A DNA stretch of 8,445 nt from Paracoccaceae bacterium (GTDB lineage: Bacteria > Pseudomonadota > Alphaproteobacteria > Rhodobacterales > Rhodobacteraceae), in assembly GCA_027069385.1 (NCBI GenBank), contig JALXER010000045.1, positions 1-8,445 of the forward strand, read 5' to 3'. Every line of letters begins with the position of its first letter. The stretch's first letter is position 1. Of the stretch, positions 1 to 6,657 are shown piece after piece. Made by a program: the position numbers and the translations under genes. The notes under the pieces were generated by a model that saw nothing but the letters and a program-made list of their open reading frames with translations, made no database searches and was not told where the DNA came from.

Positions 1-1
1 C

Positions 2-235
2 CCCGATCCGGTCAAAGAACCGGTGCCGGTGCCGATTTACGAACGCGCCTGGGAATGGCTGAAAGACGGCGGGGCCAAGGCCATCGGCGTCGGGCTGGTT
101 GCAGGGGCCGGCATTTTGATCGGGGCAACGGTGATAGAGGATGTTATTACCGGCGGGGCCGGTGTTGCGGATGATCCGGTCAGCTTTGCTGCGGCGGCAG
201 CGATGGCGCGTCAAGGGCTTGTGATGATCCGATGA
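2..235 (+). CDS. C-terminal part of a proline-linked membrane protein of unknown function (5' end outside window)
   Basis: The reading frame is open from the first bases of the window to a TGA at 233-235, giving 77 residues. A GTG at 23 could be read as a start, but it lies within a run of Pro-Val dipeptides and has no Shine-Dalgarno sequence before it, so I treat this as the tail of a longer protein. The visible part is a short Pro/Val linker, an amphipathic stretch with two Trp residues, a Gly/Ala-rich hydrophobic segment long enough for one membrane helix (about residues 29-50), and an Ala-rich tail. This suggests a domain upstream tethered to a membrane by its C-terminus. The stop codon overlaps the start of the next gene (ATGA), which points to coupled translation. 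I do not recognise the family. Confidence 0.65.
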   Translation, partial: PDPVKEPVPVPIYERAWEWLKDGGAKAIGVGLVAGAGILIGATVIEDVITGGAGVADDPVSFAAAAAMARQGLVMIR

Positions 236-498
236 ACGCCCCTTCCCCTTCGATGCAGGCGGTTTTGCGCAAGGAACGCCGCCTGTTGGTGCAATATGCG
301 CTGGGCGGTGGCCTGTTTATGGGCGTGGCGATCTGGCTGCACAACGCATGGCTGGCCCTGCCGGTTTACGGGTTGCTGATCGTGCTGCTGGTGCTGCGGT
401 TTCGCCGGACCGCGCAAATCCTGCGTTATCAGGCGCAACTACTGGCCCCTACCCCCGCCGAAAAAAACCCCGCCGGTGAAGGCGGGGCAGAGGTGTGA
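232..498 (+). CDS. Small two-helix inner membrane protein, unknown function
   Basis: The product has 88 residues. A charged N-terminus (about residues 1-18, with a basic KERR patch) is followed by two hydrophobic segments (about 20-37 and 40-56) separated by a very short turn, so a helical hairpin with both ends in the cytoplasm is likely. A basic RFRR patch follows the second helix, and the tail is rich in Pro, Ala, Gly and Glu. The ATG overlaps the stop of the preceding gene by ATGA and has only a weak ribosome binding site, so translation probably depends on coupling; the two products may act together. The last codons double as an intrinsic terminator on the minus strand (461-487), which may explain the low-complexity, Gly/Glu-rich end. 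The family is not recognised. The size and shape would also fit a small accessory subunit or a holin-like protein, but nothing here decides that. Confidence 0.72.
   Translation: MNAPSPSMQAVLRKERRLLVQYALGGGLFMGVAIWLHNAWLALPVYGLLIVLLVLRFRRTAQILRYQAQLLAPTPAEKNPAGEGGAEV
461..487 (-). terminator. Intrinsic terminator of ccrM, inside the convergent gene
   Basis: Read on the minus strand, a perfect 7-bp GC-rich stem (CCCCGCC / GGCGGGG) closes a 6-nt loop (TTCACC) and is followed directly by seven T residues (467 down to 461). This is the classic Rho-independent form in the minus direction. On the plus strand the A run precedes the hairpin and no T run follows, so it should not stop plus-strand transcripts. 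It lies about 140 nt past the ccrM stop and within the last codons of the converging small membrane gene. Confidence 0.82.
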
Positions 499-512
499 TG
501 CCCTAAGGCATC
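497..512. repeat. Short inverted repeat at the end of the small membrane gene
   Basis: GATGCC and GGCATC form a perfect 6-bp stem around a CTAA loop, starting within the TGA stop of the 232-498 gene. No T run follows on either strand, so it is at most an RNA-stabilising hairpin or part of a Rho-type 3' end. Confidence 0.4.
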
Positions 513-548
513 GGCGGTAAACGATGGTCCCTTTGATCCGCGTCGGAA

Positions 549-603
549 CTCGCTTCGGGGGGGCATCGAGCCCCCCGCTCTGCGAGCTTCCCCGAGGGGA
601 AGC
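549..603. repeat. Two strong hairpins in the convergent intergenic region
   Basis: The 131-base gap between the small membrane gene and the ccrM stop holds two strong inverted repeats. GGGGGGC (558-564) pairs with GCCCCCC (570-576) over a 5-nt loop, and outer CTCGC (549-553) can pair with GCGAG (582-586). GCTTCCCC (586-593) pairs with GGGGAAGC (596-603). There is no T tract after either, so they are not standard intrinsic terminators. They may protect 3' ends or pause polymerase between converging transcription units. No gene is visible in this gap. Confidence 0.5.
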
Positions 604-629
604 GGGCACGCGGCGGCAAAGGCGGGGTG

Positions 630-1736
630 TCAGTTGCGCATTTCGGCGCGTATTTGCTGGCGAAGCATGTCGATCGGGATCTTCTGCCCCTCGCGTTTAT
701 AGCTCCAATAGGTCCAGCCGTTGCAGCTTGGCGCGCCTTCCAGCGCTGCCCCGACCTGATGGATCGAGCCGCGCGCATCATGCGAAACCAGCGTGCCGTC
801 TGCGCGCACCTTGGCACGATAGCGGCCGTTAAGCGAATACAGTTCCTCGCCCGGGCGCAGCATGCCGCGTTCAACCAGATTGCCAAACGGCACCCGCGGT
901 TCGGCGCGCTTGGCGGTGGTGGTTTTCAGGCTGTCACTGTCGTACTTGCGCACATCGGCAATGCGTTTTGCGGCAACCTTGCGATACTTGGCTTCGCGCT
1001 CGATGCCGATAAAATCGCGTCCCAGCTTTTTCGCCACGGCCCCCGTGGTCCCCGAACCAAAGAACGGATCCAGCACCACATCGCCCTGCTTGGTCGAGGC
1101 GATCAGCACCCGGTGCAACAGGCTCTCGGGTTTCTGGGTCGGGTGGGCCTTCTCGCCCTTGTCATTCTTCAGGCGCTCGCCACCGTTGCAGATCGGCAGC
1201 ACCCAGTCGCTGCGCATCTGGATCCCTTCGTTCAGTTCCTTCAGCGCTTCGTAATTAAAGGTGTATTTCGACGCGTCCGACTTTCCGGCCCAGATCATCG
1301 TTTCATGCGCATTGGTAAAGCGTTTACCGCGAAAGTTGGGCATCGGGTTGGATTTGCGCCAGATCACATCGTTCAAAATCCAGAAACCCGCATCCTGCAA
1401 GGCCGCACCGACCCGAAAGATGTTGTGGTACGAGCCAATCACCCAGATCGCCCCGTTCGGTTTCAGAATGCGCCGCGCCGCTGCCAGCCATTCACGCGAA
1501 AACCGGTCATAGGCCGCGAAAGAGGAAAACTGGTCCCACTTGTCATCCACCGCGTCAACGCGGCTGTTATCGGGGCGGTGAAGCTCGCCCTTCAGTTGCA
1601 GGTTATAGGGCGGGTCGGCAAAGACAAGGTCAACCGAATTGGCCGGAAGGCTGTTCATTACCTCGACGCAATCGCCGTCAAGAATCTGGTTGCGTGGCAG
1701 CGCTGTGGCGCGCGCCTGCGGGTCTGCTTTAGTCAT
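630..1736 (-). CDS. ccrM: CcrM-type adenine-N6 DNA methyltransferase (GANTC)
   Basis: The product has 368 residues, close to Caulobacter CcrM (358). It transfers a methyl group from S-adenosylmethionine to adenine N6 and belongs to the beta class of amino-methyltransferases: the catalytic motif DPPYNLQL (residues 41-48) comes first, and the AdoMet-binding motif DPFFGSGT (223-230) follows near the C-terminal side, preceded by HPTQKP (198-203). The C-terminal 90 residues or so (about 280-365, with the WTYW aromatic cluster at 341-344) correspond to the extra DNA-contacting domain of CcrM enzymes. In alphaproteobacteria this solitary methyltransferase marks GANTC and times cell-cycle gene expression; no partner endonuclease is visible here, as expected. 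The ATG is preceded by GAGG (1745-1748 on the minus strand) at 8 nt. It lies downstream of rnhB on the same strand but has its own AT-rich leader with three GANTC sites. The GANTC specificity is inferred from the family. Confidence 0.96.
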   Translation of the reverse strand: MTKADPQARATALPRNQILDGDCVEVMNSLPANSVDLVFADPPYNLQLKGELHRPDNSRVDAVDDKWDQFSSFAAYDRFSREWLAAARRILKPNGAIWVIGSYHNIFRVGAALQDAGFWILNDVIWRKSNPMPNFRGKRFTNAHETMIWAGKSDASKYTFNYEALKELNEGIQMRSDWVLPICNGGERLKNDKGEKAHPTQKPESLLHRVLIASTKQGDVVLDPFFGSGTTGAVAKKLGRDFIGIEREAKYRKVAAKRIADVRKYDSDSLKTTTAKRAEPRVPFGNLVERGMLRPGEELYSLNGRYRAKVRADGTLVSHDARGSIHQVGAALEGAPSCNGWTYWSYKREGQKIPIDMLRQQIRAEMRN

Positions 1737-1839
1737 GTGTTCTGCCTCGAACTTGTTATTTCCCTAACATGATTCAAAAGTGATTCGCCGTCAATCCCTT
1801 ATGAATCAATTAGTTAGAATAATTTGTTAAAGCTTCACA
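1737..1839 (-). promoter_or_regulatory. Likely ccrM promoter with three GANTC methylation sites
   Basis: This AT-rich gap contains GANTC sites at 1771-1775, 1782-1786 and 1803-1807, three in 37 bases. On the minus strand a plausible -35 element TTGACG (1794 down to 1789) is followed after 17 nt by a weak -10, CATGTT (1771 down to 1766). Two of the GANTC sites then lie in or at the edge of the spacer, and the third just upstream of the -35. In Caulobacter the ccrM promoter is known to carry GANTC sites and to respond to methylation state, so the arrangement fits feedback control. TTAA motifs at 1827-1830 and 1840-1843 recall CtrA half sites, but their spacing is 9 nt and not 7. Confidence 0.6.
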
Positions 1840-2442
1840 TTAACGCAACATGTTGTGGATCGGCTTGAACGAACACCTATGATGTGGGGTGATGCCAAGG
1901 CGGGCCAGCCCGTATTGATGGGCTTTGGTGCCGTATCCGGCGTTGGTTTCCCAGCCATAGCCGGGGAATTGACGTGCCAGATCGGCCATGATCCGGTCGC
2001 GCGTGACCTTGGCAATGATCGACGCAGCGGCAATGCTGACCGAGCGCCCGTCCCCCTTGACCAGCGCGCGGGCATCGCAGGGCAAACCCCCGGGCACCTT
2101 GTTGCCGTCGATCAAGGCAAATGCGGGCACCTCGGGCAGGGCCGCCACCGCGCGGCGCATGGCCAGAAACGTCGCTTGCAGAATGTTGAGCCGGTCAATC
2201 TCGGCAACGCTGGCCATACCAATTCCGAAGCGCACCGATTTCTCCATTTCTCCGAACAATGCCACGCGTCGTGCGGCGCTGATCGCCTTTGAATCCCTGA
2301 CCCCGTGCGGAATCCGTCCGGCATCGAACAGCACCGCTGCAGCGACCACCGGACCGGCCCATGGGCCACGGCCCACCTCGTCCACGCCGCAAACCGGTTG
2401 CGGGGCGGCGCGCTCGAATTCGTCTGTCGGGATGGTTTTCAC
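1840..2442 (-). CDS. rnhB: Ribonuclease HII
   Basis: The product has 200 residues, typical for bacterial RNase HII. The enzyme cuts the RNA strand of RNA-DNA hybrids and removes single ribonucleotides misincorporated in DNA. The N-terminal signature CGVDEVGRGPWAGPVV holds the catalytic Asp21-Glu22; the other acidic ligands are probably Asp112 (IDGNKVP, 111-117) and Asp131 (KGDGRSVS), followed by the conserved IAAASIIAKVTRD block (137-149). I chose the GTG at 2442 because AAAGGA lies about 7 nt before it and the protein length then fits the family. The frame stays open far upstream on this strand, but that part is antisense to the monooxygenase gene and is not rnhB. The divergent monooxygenase starts 60 nt away. 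rnhB followed by ccrM is an arrangement I recall from several alphaproteobacteria. Confidence 0.95.
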   Translation of the reverse strand: MKTIPTDEFERAAPQPVCGVDEVGRGPWAGPVVAAAVLFDAGRIPHGVRDSKAISAARRVALFGEMEKSVRFGIGMASVAEIDRLNILQATFLAMRRAVAALPEVPAFALIDGNKVPGGLPCDARALVKGDGRSVSIAAASIIAKVTRDRIMADLARQFPGYGWETNAGYGTKAHQYGLARLGITPHHRCSFKPIHNMLR

Positions 2443-2502
2443 TGGCTTTTCCTTTGCTTCCCGCCTTATGGTTTCACAAAGCATTGCAAAAGGAAATCCA
2501 CC

Positions 2503-3753
2503 ATGACCGTTTTGATTGCCGGTGCCGGAATCGCCGGGCTGTCGCTGGCACTGACCTGTCACGAGCTTGGCCTGCCCGTCAAGGTTTTCGAGCAGGTCGA
2601 TAACATCACCCCGCTGGGCGTAGGCATCAACCTGCAACCCCATGCGGTGCGCGAGATCTTCGAAATGGGTCTGGCCGATGAAATCGAACAAATCGGCCTG
2701 CGCACCCGCGAAGTCGCCTATTTTTCCAAGGCCGGCCACCGGATCTGGTCCGAGGAGCGCGGCGAGTGGGCCGGATACAACTGGCCGCAATACTCTATCC
2801 ATCGGGGCTATCTGCAAATGATGCTTTTCGATGCGGTGGTGGCGCGGCTCGGGCCGGATTGCATAGAGACCGGCGCGCAGGTTGACGGATTCAGCCAGAC
2901 CGATAGCGGCGTCAGCGCCACCATCCGCACCAAAACCGGCACAAAGCAAGTGACCGGCGCGGTGCTGGTCGGGGCCGACGGTATCCATTCGGGCATTCGC
3001 GCCCATTTCCACCCCGACGAGGGCGCACCGGTCTGGGGCGGTGCGGTGCTTTGGCGTGGCACCACCACGGCCAAACCTTTTCTTAGTGGCGCAACCATGG
3101 CCATGGCCGGACATGAAAACCAGAAATTTGTCACCTACCCGATCAGCCGCCCCGACCCGCAAACCGGTGAATCGCTGATCAACTGGATTGCCGAGCTTAA
3201 ATTCAAACCCGATGCAAGCTGGAACCGAGAGGATTACAACCGCGCGGGCAAGCTGGCCGATTTCCTGCCGCGCTTTGAAAGCTGGGCCTTTGACTGGCTC
3301 GATATTCCGCAAATGATCCGTGATGCCAATATCATTCTGGAATTCCCGATGATCGACCGGAACCCGCTGGATCGCTGGAGCCATAACCGAGTCACCCTGC
3401 TGGGCGATGCGGCCCATGCCATGTATCCGATCGGCTCTAACGGGGCCACGCAGGGCATTATCGATGCGCGCGTGCTGGGCAAGTATTTTGCCAGCCACGG
3501 GGTCGGCGCGGCGGCTCTTGCCGCCTATGACACCGAACGCCGCCCGGTTTGCAACGCGATTGTGCTGGCCAACCGCGGCAACGGCCCTGATCAGGTCATG
3601 GAACTGGTCGAGCAGCGCTGCGGCGGTGACTTTGCCCGTATCGAGGACGTGCTGACGCGCGAAGAACTGACCAAAACCGCCAGCGCCTATAAAAAAGTCG
3701 CTGGCTTTGAGGTCGAAACTCTGAATAATGCCCCGAGCATTGTCGGGGGGTAA
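2503..3753 (+). CDS. FAD-dependent monooxygenase (class A, PhzS/p-hydroxybenzoate hydroxylase-like)
   Basis: The product has 416 residues with the three FAD-site signatures of class A flavoprotein monooxygenases. These are the N-terminal GAGIAG dinucleotide fold (7-12), with the acidic end of the second strand at Glu30, the GADG motif (157-160), and GDAAHAMYP (301-309), which contacts the FAD ribose. The block GVGINLQPHAVR (39-50) and the YSIHRGYLQ segment (97-105) resemble the PhzS-like flavin-dependent oxidoreductases. Such enzymes use NAD(P)H and O2 to hydroxylate, or oxidatively decarboxylate, an aromatic or heteroaromatic acid. The substrate cannot be named from sequence. ATG at 2503 is supported by AAAGGAAA (2489-2496) about 6 nt upstream. 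The stop is 1 nt before dctQ, so it is almost certainly the first gene of an operon with the TRAP transporter, which may import its substrate. The whole protein looks intact. Confidence 0.93.
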   Translation: MTVLIAGAGIAGLSLALTCHELGLPVKVFEQVDNITPLGVGINLQPHAVREIFEMGLADEIEQIGLRTREVAYFSKAGHRIWSEERGEWAGYNWPQYSIHRGYLQMMLFDAVVARLGPDCIETGAQVDGFSQTDSGVSATIRTKTGTKQVTGAVLVGADGIHSGIRAHFHPDEGAPVWGGAVLWRGTTTAKPFLSGATMAMAGHENQKFVTYPISRPDPQTGESLINWIAELKFKPDASWNREDYNRAGKLADFLPRFESWAFDWLDIPQMIRDANIILEFPMIDRNPLDRWSHNRVTLLGDAAHAMYPIGSNGATQGIIDARVLGKYFASHGVGAAALAAYDTERRPVCNAIVLANRGNGPDQVMELVEQRCGGDFARIEDVLTREELTKTASAYKKVAGFEVETLNNAPSIVGG

Positions 3754-3754
3754 T

Positions 3755-4330
3755 ATGTTTGCATATATCGAGGGCTTTACGCGCGGGCTGGCGCGGGGCA
3801 GCGCCTTGCTGGGCGGGCTGGTTCTGTTGGCGGTCATGCTGATGAGCGTGTTCAGCATTTCGGGCATGGCGCTCAGCAAGCTGGGGGTCTATCTGCAAGG
3901 CAGCTTCGGGCTGGACAGTTTCTTGCTGGATTTCGCCCCGATCCCGGGCGAGACCGAGCTGGTCGAGGGCACCATGGCCTTTATCATCTTTGCCTTTCTG
4001 CCGCTGGTCACCTTCAACCGTGGCCATGCCAGCGTAGAGATCCTGACCAATTTTCTGAATGGCGGCATCAACCGGCTGATCGACCTGATTGGCGATGGTG
4101 CCCTGCTGGCGGTGTCGGGCTTTGTCACCTATCGGCTGTATCTGGGCACCCTGAGCAAGATGAAATACGGCGAGGTCAGCCAGATACTGGCGATCCCGCT
4201 TTGGTGGAGCTATACCGCCGCGCTGGTCGCGGCCTGTGTCTTTGTCTGGGTCGCGGCGTTCTGCGTAATCCGCTCGACCCGCAGCCTGATCACCGGCAAA
4301 CGCCAGAAGGTAACAGGAGTGGTCCATTGA
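3755..4330 (+). CDS. TRAP transporter small membrane subunit, DctQ family
   Basis: The product has 191 residues with four predicted membrane helices (about 16-40, 70-88, 111-132 and 148-173), the standard DctQ layout. The segment FNRGHASVEIL (87-97) matches the family's conserved Arg/Gly-His region at the end of helix 2. The small subunit pairs with DctM to form the membrane part of a tripartite, ion-gradient-driven importer of organic acids or related small molecules. The ATG at 3755 starts 2 nt after the monooxygenase stop. A G-run (3745-3750) is the only Shine-Dalgarno-like element, so translation is probably coupled to the gene before it. An in-frame ATG at 3728 would overlap the monooxygenase and add nine residues, but it lacks a ribosome binding site. 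Its end overlaps the next start by four bases. Confidence 0.93.
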   Translation: MFAYIEGFTRGLARGSALLGGLVLLAVMLMSVFSISGMALSKLGVYLQGSFGLDSFLLDFAPIPGETELVEGTMAFIIFAFLPLVTFNRGHASVEILTNFLNGGINRLIDLIGDGALLAVSGFVTYRLYLGTLSKMKYGEVSQILAIPLWWSYTAALVAACVFVWVAAFCVIRSTRSLITGKRQKVTGVVH

Positions 4331-5649
4331 GCAACGTTGACATCGGCCTGTGGTCCTTTGCCATTCTGATGGCGCTGATCTTTATCCGCATCCCGATCGG
4401 CCTGTCGATGCTGGTCACCGGCATGGGCGGCTATTACATGATCGACGGCAGTTTCCGGTCGATCTCGGGCTTGCTGAAAACCCTGACCTACGGGCAGTTT
4501 TCCAGCTATTCACTGTCGATCATTCCGTTGTTTTTGCTGATGGGGCAATTCGCGACGCTGGGGGGCATGTCCACGGCGCTGTTCAAGGCGGCCGAGGCCT
4601 TTATGGGCCACCGGCGCGGCGGGGTTGCGATGGCCTCGGTCGGGGCTTGCGCGGGGTTTGGCGCAATCTGCGGCTCAAGTCTGGCCACCGCCGCCACCAT
4701 GGGGCAGGTCGCCCTGCCCGAGTTGCGCCGCTATGGCTATTCGGGTGCGCTGTCCACCGGTACGCTGGCGGCGGGGGGCACGCTGGGTATTTTGATCCCG
4801 CCCTCGGTCATTCTGGTGATCTATGCCATTCTGGCCGAGCAAAACGTGGCCAAGCTGTTTATGGCCGCGATTGTGCCGGGGGTGCTGGCGATGCTGGGCT
4901 ATATGCTGGCCATCAATATCTATGTGCGCCTTGTGCCCGGTTCCGACGGCGTGCGCGAACGGGTGCCGATGCGCGAACGTATGCGCGCGCTGCGGGCAGT
5001 CTGGCCGGTGATGCTGGTATTTGTCACGGTGATTGGCGGCATTTATCAGGGGGTTTTCAGCCCGACCCAGGGCGCGGCAATCGGCGCGGCGGGCACCGGG
5101 TTGATCGCCTGGCTGAACCGTGGCCTGACCCGCAAAACCCTGATGCGCGCCTTTCACGACACCGCCATGACCACCGGCATGATCTTTCTGATCATCCTTG
5201 GTGCGGCCGTTTACAATTCATTCCTTGGCCGTTCGGGCCTGCCAAACGAGGTGGCACAGTTTGTGTCGGGACAGGGCTTTAACCCGTGGATGGTGCTGAC
5301 CATTATCCTGATTGCCTATCTGCTATTCGGCTGCGTGATGGATTCGCTCTCGATGATTCTGCTGACCGTTCCGATCTTTTTTCCGGTGATGATGACGCTG
5401 GATTTCGGCATGACCGAAACCGATTTTGGCCTGTGGTTCGGCATTCTGGTGCTGATTGTGGTCGAAGTGGGCCTGATTACCCCGCCGGTGGGGATGAACC
5501 TTTTTGTGATCAACTCCATGGCACCCGATATCCCGATTATCGAGACCTTCAAGGGCGTTTTACCCTTTGTTATCAGCGATATCCTTAGGGTTGTGGTGCT
5601 GGTGCTGTTTCCCTCTGTCTCGCTGTTTCTGGTCCATATCCTGTGGTAG
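4327..5649 (+). CDS. TRAP transporter large permease subunit, DctM family
   Basis: The product has 440 residues, the usual length for DctM, and is hydrophobic throughout with about 11-12 membrane segments. Family signatures are clear: FGAICGSSLATAATMG (111-126), LPELRRYGYSGALSTGTLAAGGTLGILIPPS (130-160) and the later ITPPVGMNLFVIN block. This subunit forms the ion-coupled translocation path. The start is a TTG at 4327 that overlaps the dctQ stop (TTGA), with AGGAG (4314-4318) 8 nt before it. The next in-frame Met would cut into the first helix, so the TTG is preferred. No dctP binding-protein gene is found on either side within the window. Just after the stop, TTTCGCG (5651-5657) and CGCGAAA (5676-5682) can pair over an 18-nt loop, but no T run follows, so this is only a weak candidate for the operon's end. 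Confidence 0.95.
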   Translation: MSNVDIGLWSFAILMALIFIRIPIGLSMLVTGMGGYYMIDGSFRSISGLLKTLTYGQFSSYSLSIIPLFLLMGQFATLGGMSTALFKAAEAFMGHRRGGVAMASVGACAGFGAICGSSLATAATMGQVALPELRRYGYSGALSTGTLAAGGTLGILIPPSVILVIYAILAEQNVAKLFMAAIVPGVLAMLGYMLAINIYVRLVPGSDGVRERVPMRERMRALRAVWPVMLVFVTVIGGIYQGVFSPTQGAAIGAAGTGLIAWLNRGLTRKTLMRAFHDTAMTTGMIFLIILGAAVYNSFLGRSGLPNEVAQFVSGQGFNPWMVLTIILIAYLLFGCVMDSLSMILLTVPIFFPVMMTLDFGMTETDFGLWFGILVLIVVEVGLITPPVGMNLFVINSMAPDIPIIETFKGVLPFVISDILRVVVLVLFPSVSLFLVHILW

Positions 5650-5801
5650 ATTTCGCGCAATCCACGCCGGTTTGACGCGAAAATAGATAAAAAACCCAAG
5701 AAATAAAGGCTCTGTACATTTTTTCGCCACATTTCAAGGCAACACTGGGGTTGAGTAAAGTTCGCTGTTGAACCCTTTTAATTGGTAACCGGAGTCTGGT
5801 C

Positions 5802-6578
5802 ATGGAATTTGAGCGCGTAGGAAACGATATTCTTGGAAGCTTTAGCGGCGTCGGGGATATAATTGCCGACAAAATGACCATGGTTGTTATCGTGCTGGGC
5901 CTGTTGTTTATCGCCGGAACCATGGTCAAGATGCGCCGCCGCACGGTCAACAGTTCTTTCAACTTTCCGATCGTCACCCCGCCCGAAGACCTGATGCGGC
6001 TGAACCAGTTGCGCGACCAGAACGAAATCAAACGGATCATGTCGGAAGGAACCGCTGCCAACCTTACCTCGTTGACCACGCCGCCGGTGATGCCCGGAAT
6101 GGCCCAAACCACCCCCGAGGCCCAGAACCAGCCCGCCGATGCGCTCAACTTTGTCAGCACGTCGGACCTGAAACTGTGCTCGGTGCTTGACAGTTCGGCC
6201 CACCCGATTCTGGCGGTTCTGGAAAATACGGTTGCCGATTTGCATAGCGGCTATCGGGTGATGGCGCAGCTTAGCCTGGACAAGATCATCACCTCGCGCG
6301 ATGACGAAAACCGCGAACAGGCCGCTAGCGCGCTGGCAGGCAAAACCCTTGAATTCGTGGTGATCGACAAGTTTGGCATGGCCGTGCTGGCCGCCGAGCA
6401 GGTTGCTACCGAGGTGCGCTCGGGGGACGAATACATCGCCCGCGCCACCCTGATCGAGGCGCTGCGCAAGGCCGGAGTTACCTTTATGGAAATCCCGCGC
6501 GACTATTCCCAGAGCGGGCTGCGCCAGCAAATCAACCAGATTCTGGCCAAGCAGACCCAAAGCGCCCAATCGGCCTGA
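5802..6578 (+). CDS. Membrane-anchored DUF2726-like protein, probably catalytically altered
   Basis: The product has 258 residues. An amphipathic N-terminus is followed by one membrane helix (about 26-41), a basic stop-transfer patch (KMRRR, 43-47), a Pro/Thr/Gln-rich linker (about 84-115) and a globular domain (about 120-235). The order of elements there resembles DUF2726, a PDDEXK-type nuclease-like fold: a helix, a GYRVMAQLSLDKII strand region, a LEFVVIDK strand (183-190), a MAVLAAEQ strand (193-200), then a helix and AGVTFMEIP (224-232). DUF2726 members usually show VDFVL and an IELDD-type strand; here the first reads LEFVV, the second lacks the Glu-x-Asp pattern, and His134 stands where a helix Glu is expected. 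I infer a structural or binding role over cleavage. The ATG has GGAG (5791-5794) 7 nt upstream. The gene stands alone between the TRAP operon and a strong terminator. Confidence 0.82.
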   Translation: MEFERVGNDILGSFSGVGDIIADKMTMVVIVLGLLFIAGTMVKMRRRTVNSSFNFPIVTPPEDLMRLNQLRDQNEIKRIMSEGTAANLTSLTTPPVMPGMAQTTPEAQNQPADALNFVSTSDLKLCSVLDSSAHPILAVLENTVADLHSGYRVMAQLSLDKIITSRDDENREQAASALAGKTLEFVVIDKFGMAVLAAEQVATEVRSGDEYIARATLIEALRKAGVTFMEIPRDYSQSGLRQQINQILAKQTQSAQSA

Positions 6579-6601
6579 CCCGACGCTTTTCTATCCCTTA
6601 C

Positions 6602-6632
6602 CGGACGGCGCACCCGCGCTGTCCGTTTTTTT
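6602..6632 (+). terminator. Intrinsic terminator after the DUF2726-like gene
   Basis: CGGACGGCGC (6602-6611) pairs with GCGCTGTCCG (6616-6625) in a 10-bp stem with one G-T wobble and a 4-nt loop (ACCC), followed by seven T residues (6626-6632). It lies 23 nt past the stop of the 5802-6578 gene and separates it from the next gene. Confidence 0.93.
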
Positions 6633-6657
6633 GCGCGCAGGCCGGTTCGGGCATTTT

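Noticed and set aside
627..1772. A 381-residue plus-strand open frame over ccrM
   Set aside because: It is a shadow of the GC-rich ccrM gene; the minus strand carries all CcrM motifs and the plus translation resembles nothing known.
1827..1843. A canonical CtrA binding site
   Set aside because: The two TTAA motifs are 9 nt apart and not 7, so I do not call it a canonical CtrA box; it is reported only as an inverted repeat.
2443..3879. A very long open minus-strand frame continuous with rnhB, antisense to the monooxygenase
   Set aside because: rnhB has a GTG start with a strong ribosome binding site at 2442 and the family's normal length. The antisense translation has no recognisable domain, and the plus strand encodes a clear FAD monooxygenase.
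4350..5282. A 310-residue plus-strand open frame inside dctM in another phase
   Set aside because: The dctM frame has full family signatures and the alternative is low in hydrophobic order and rich in Arg, Gly and His.
5748..5779. A terminator-like GGGTT / AACCC repeat followed by TTTT before the 5802 gene
   Set aside because: The stem is only 5 bp with an 18-nt loop and the T run is short, so it is not a credible intrinsic terminator.
5752..5782. A promoter (TTGAGT ... TTTAAT) for the DUF2726-like gene
   Set aside because: The spacing between the two elements is 20 nt, too long for a standard promoter, and no better pair was seen, so I leave it uncalled.
5778..6569. A 263-residue minus-strand open frame over the DUF2726-like gene
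   Set aside because: The plus-strand frame has a ribosome binding site, a membrane helix and a terminator right after its stop, while the minus frame is rich in Gln, His and Gly, as expected of an antisense shadow.
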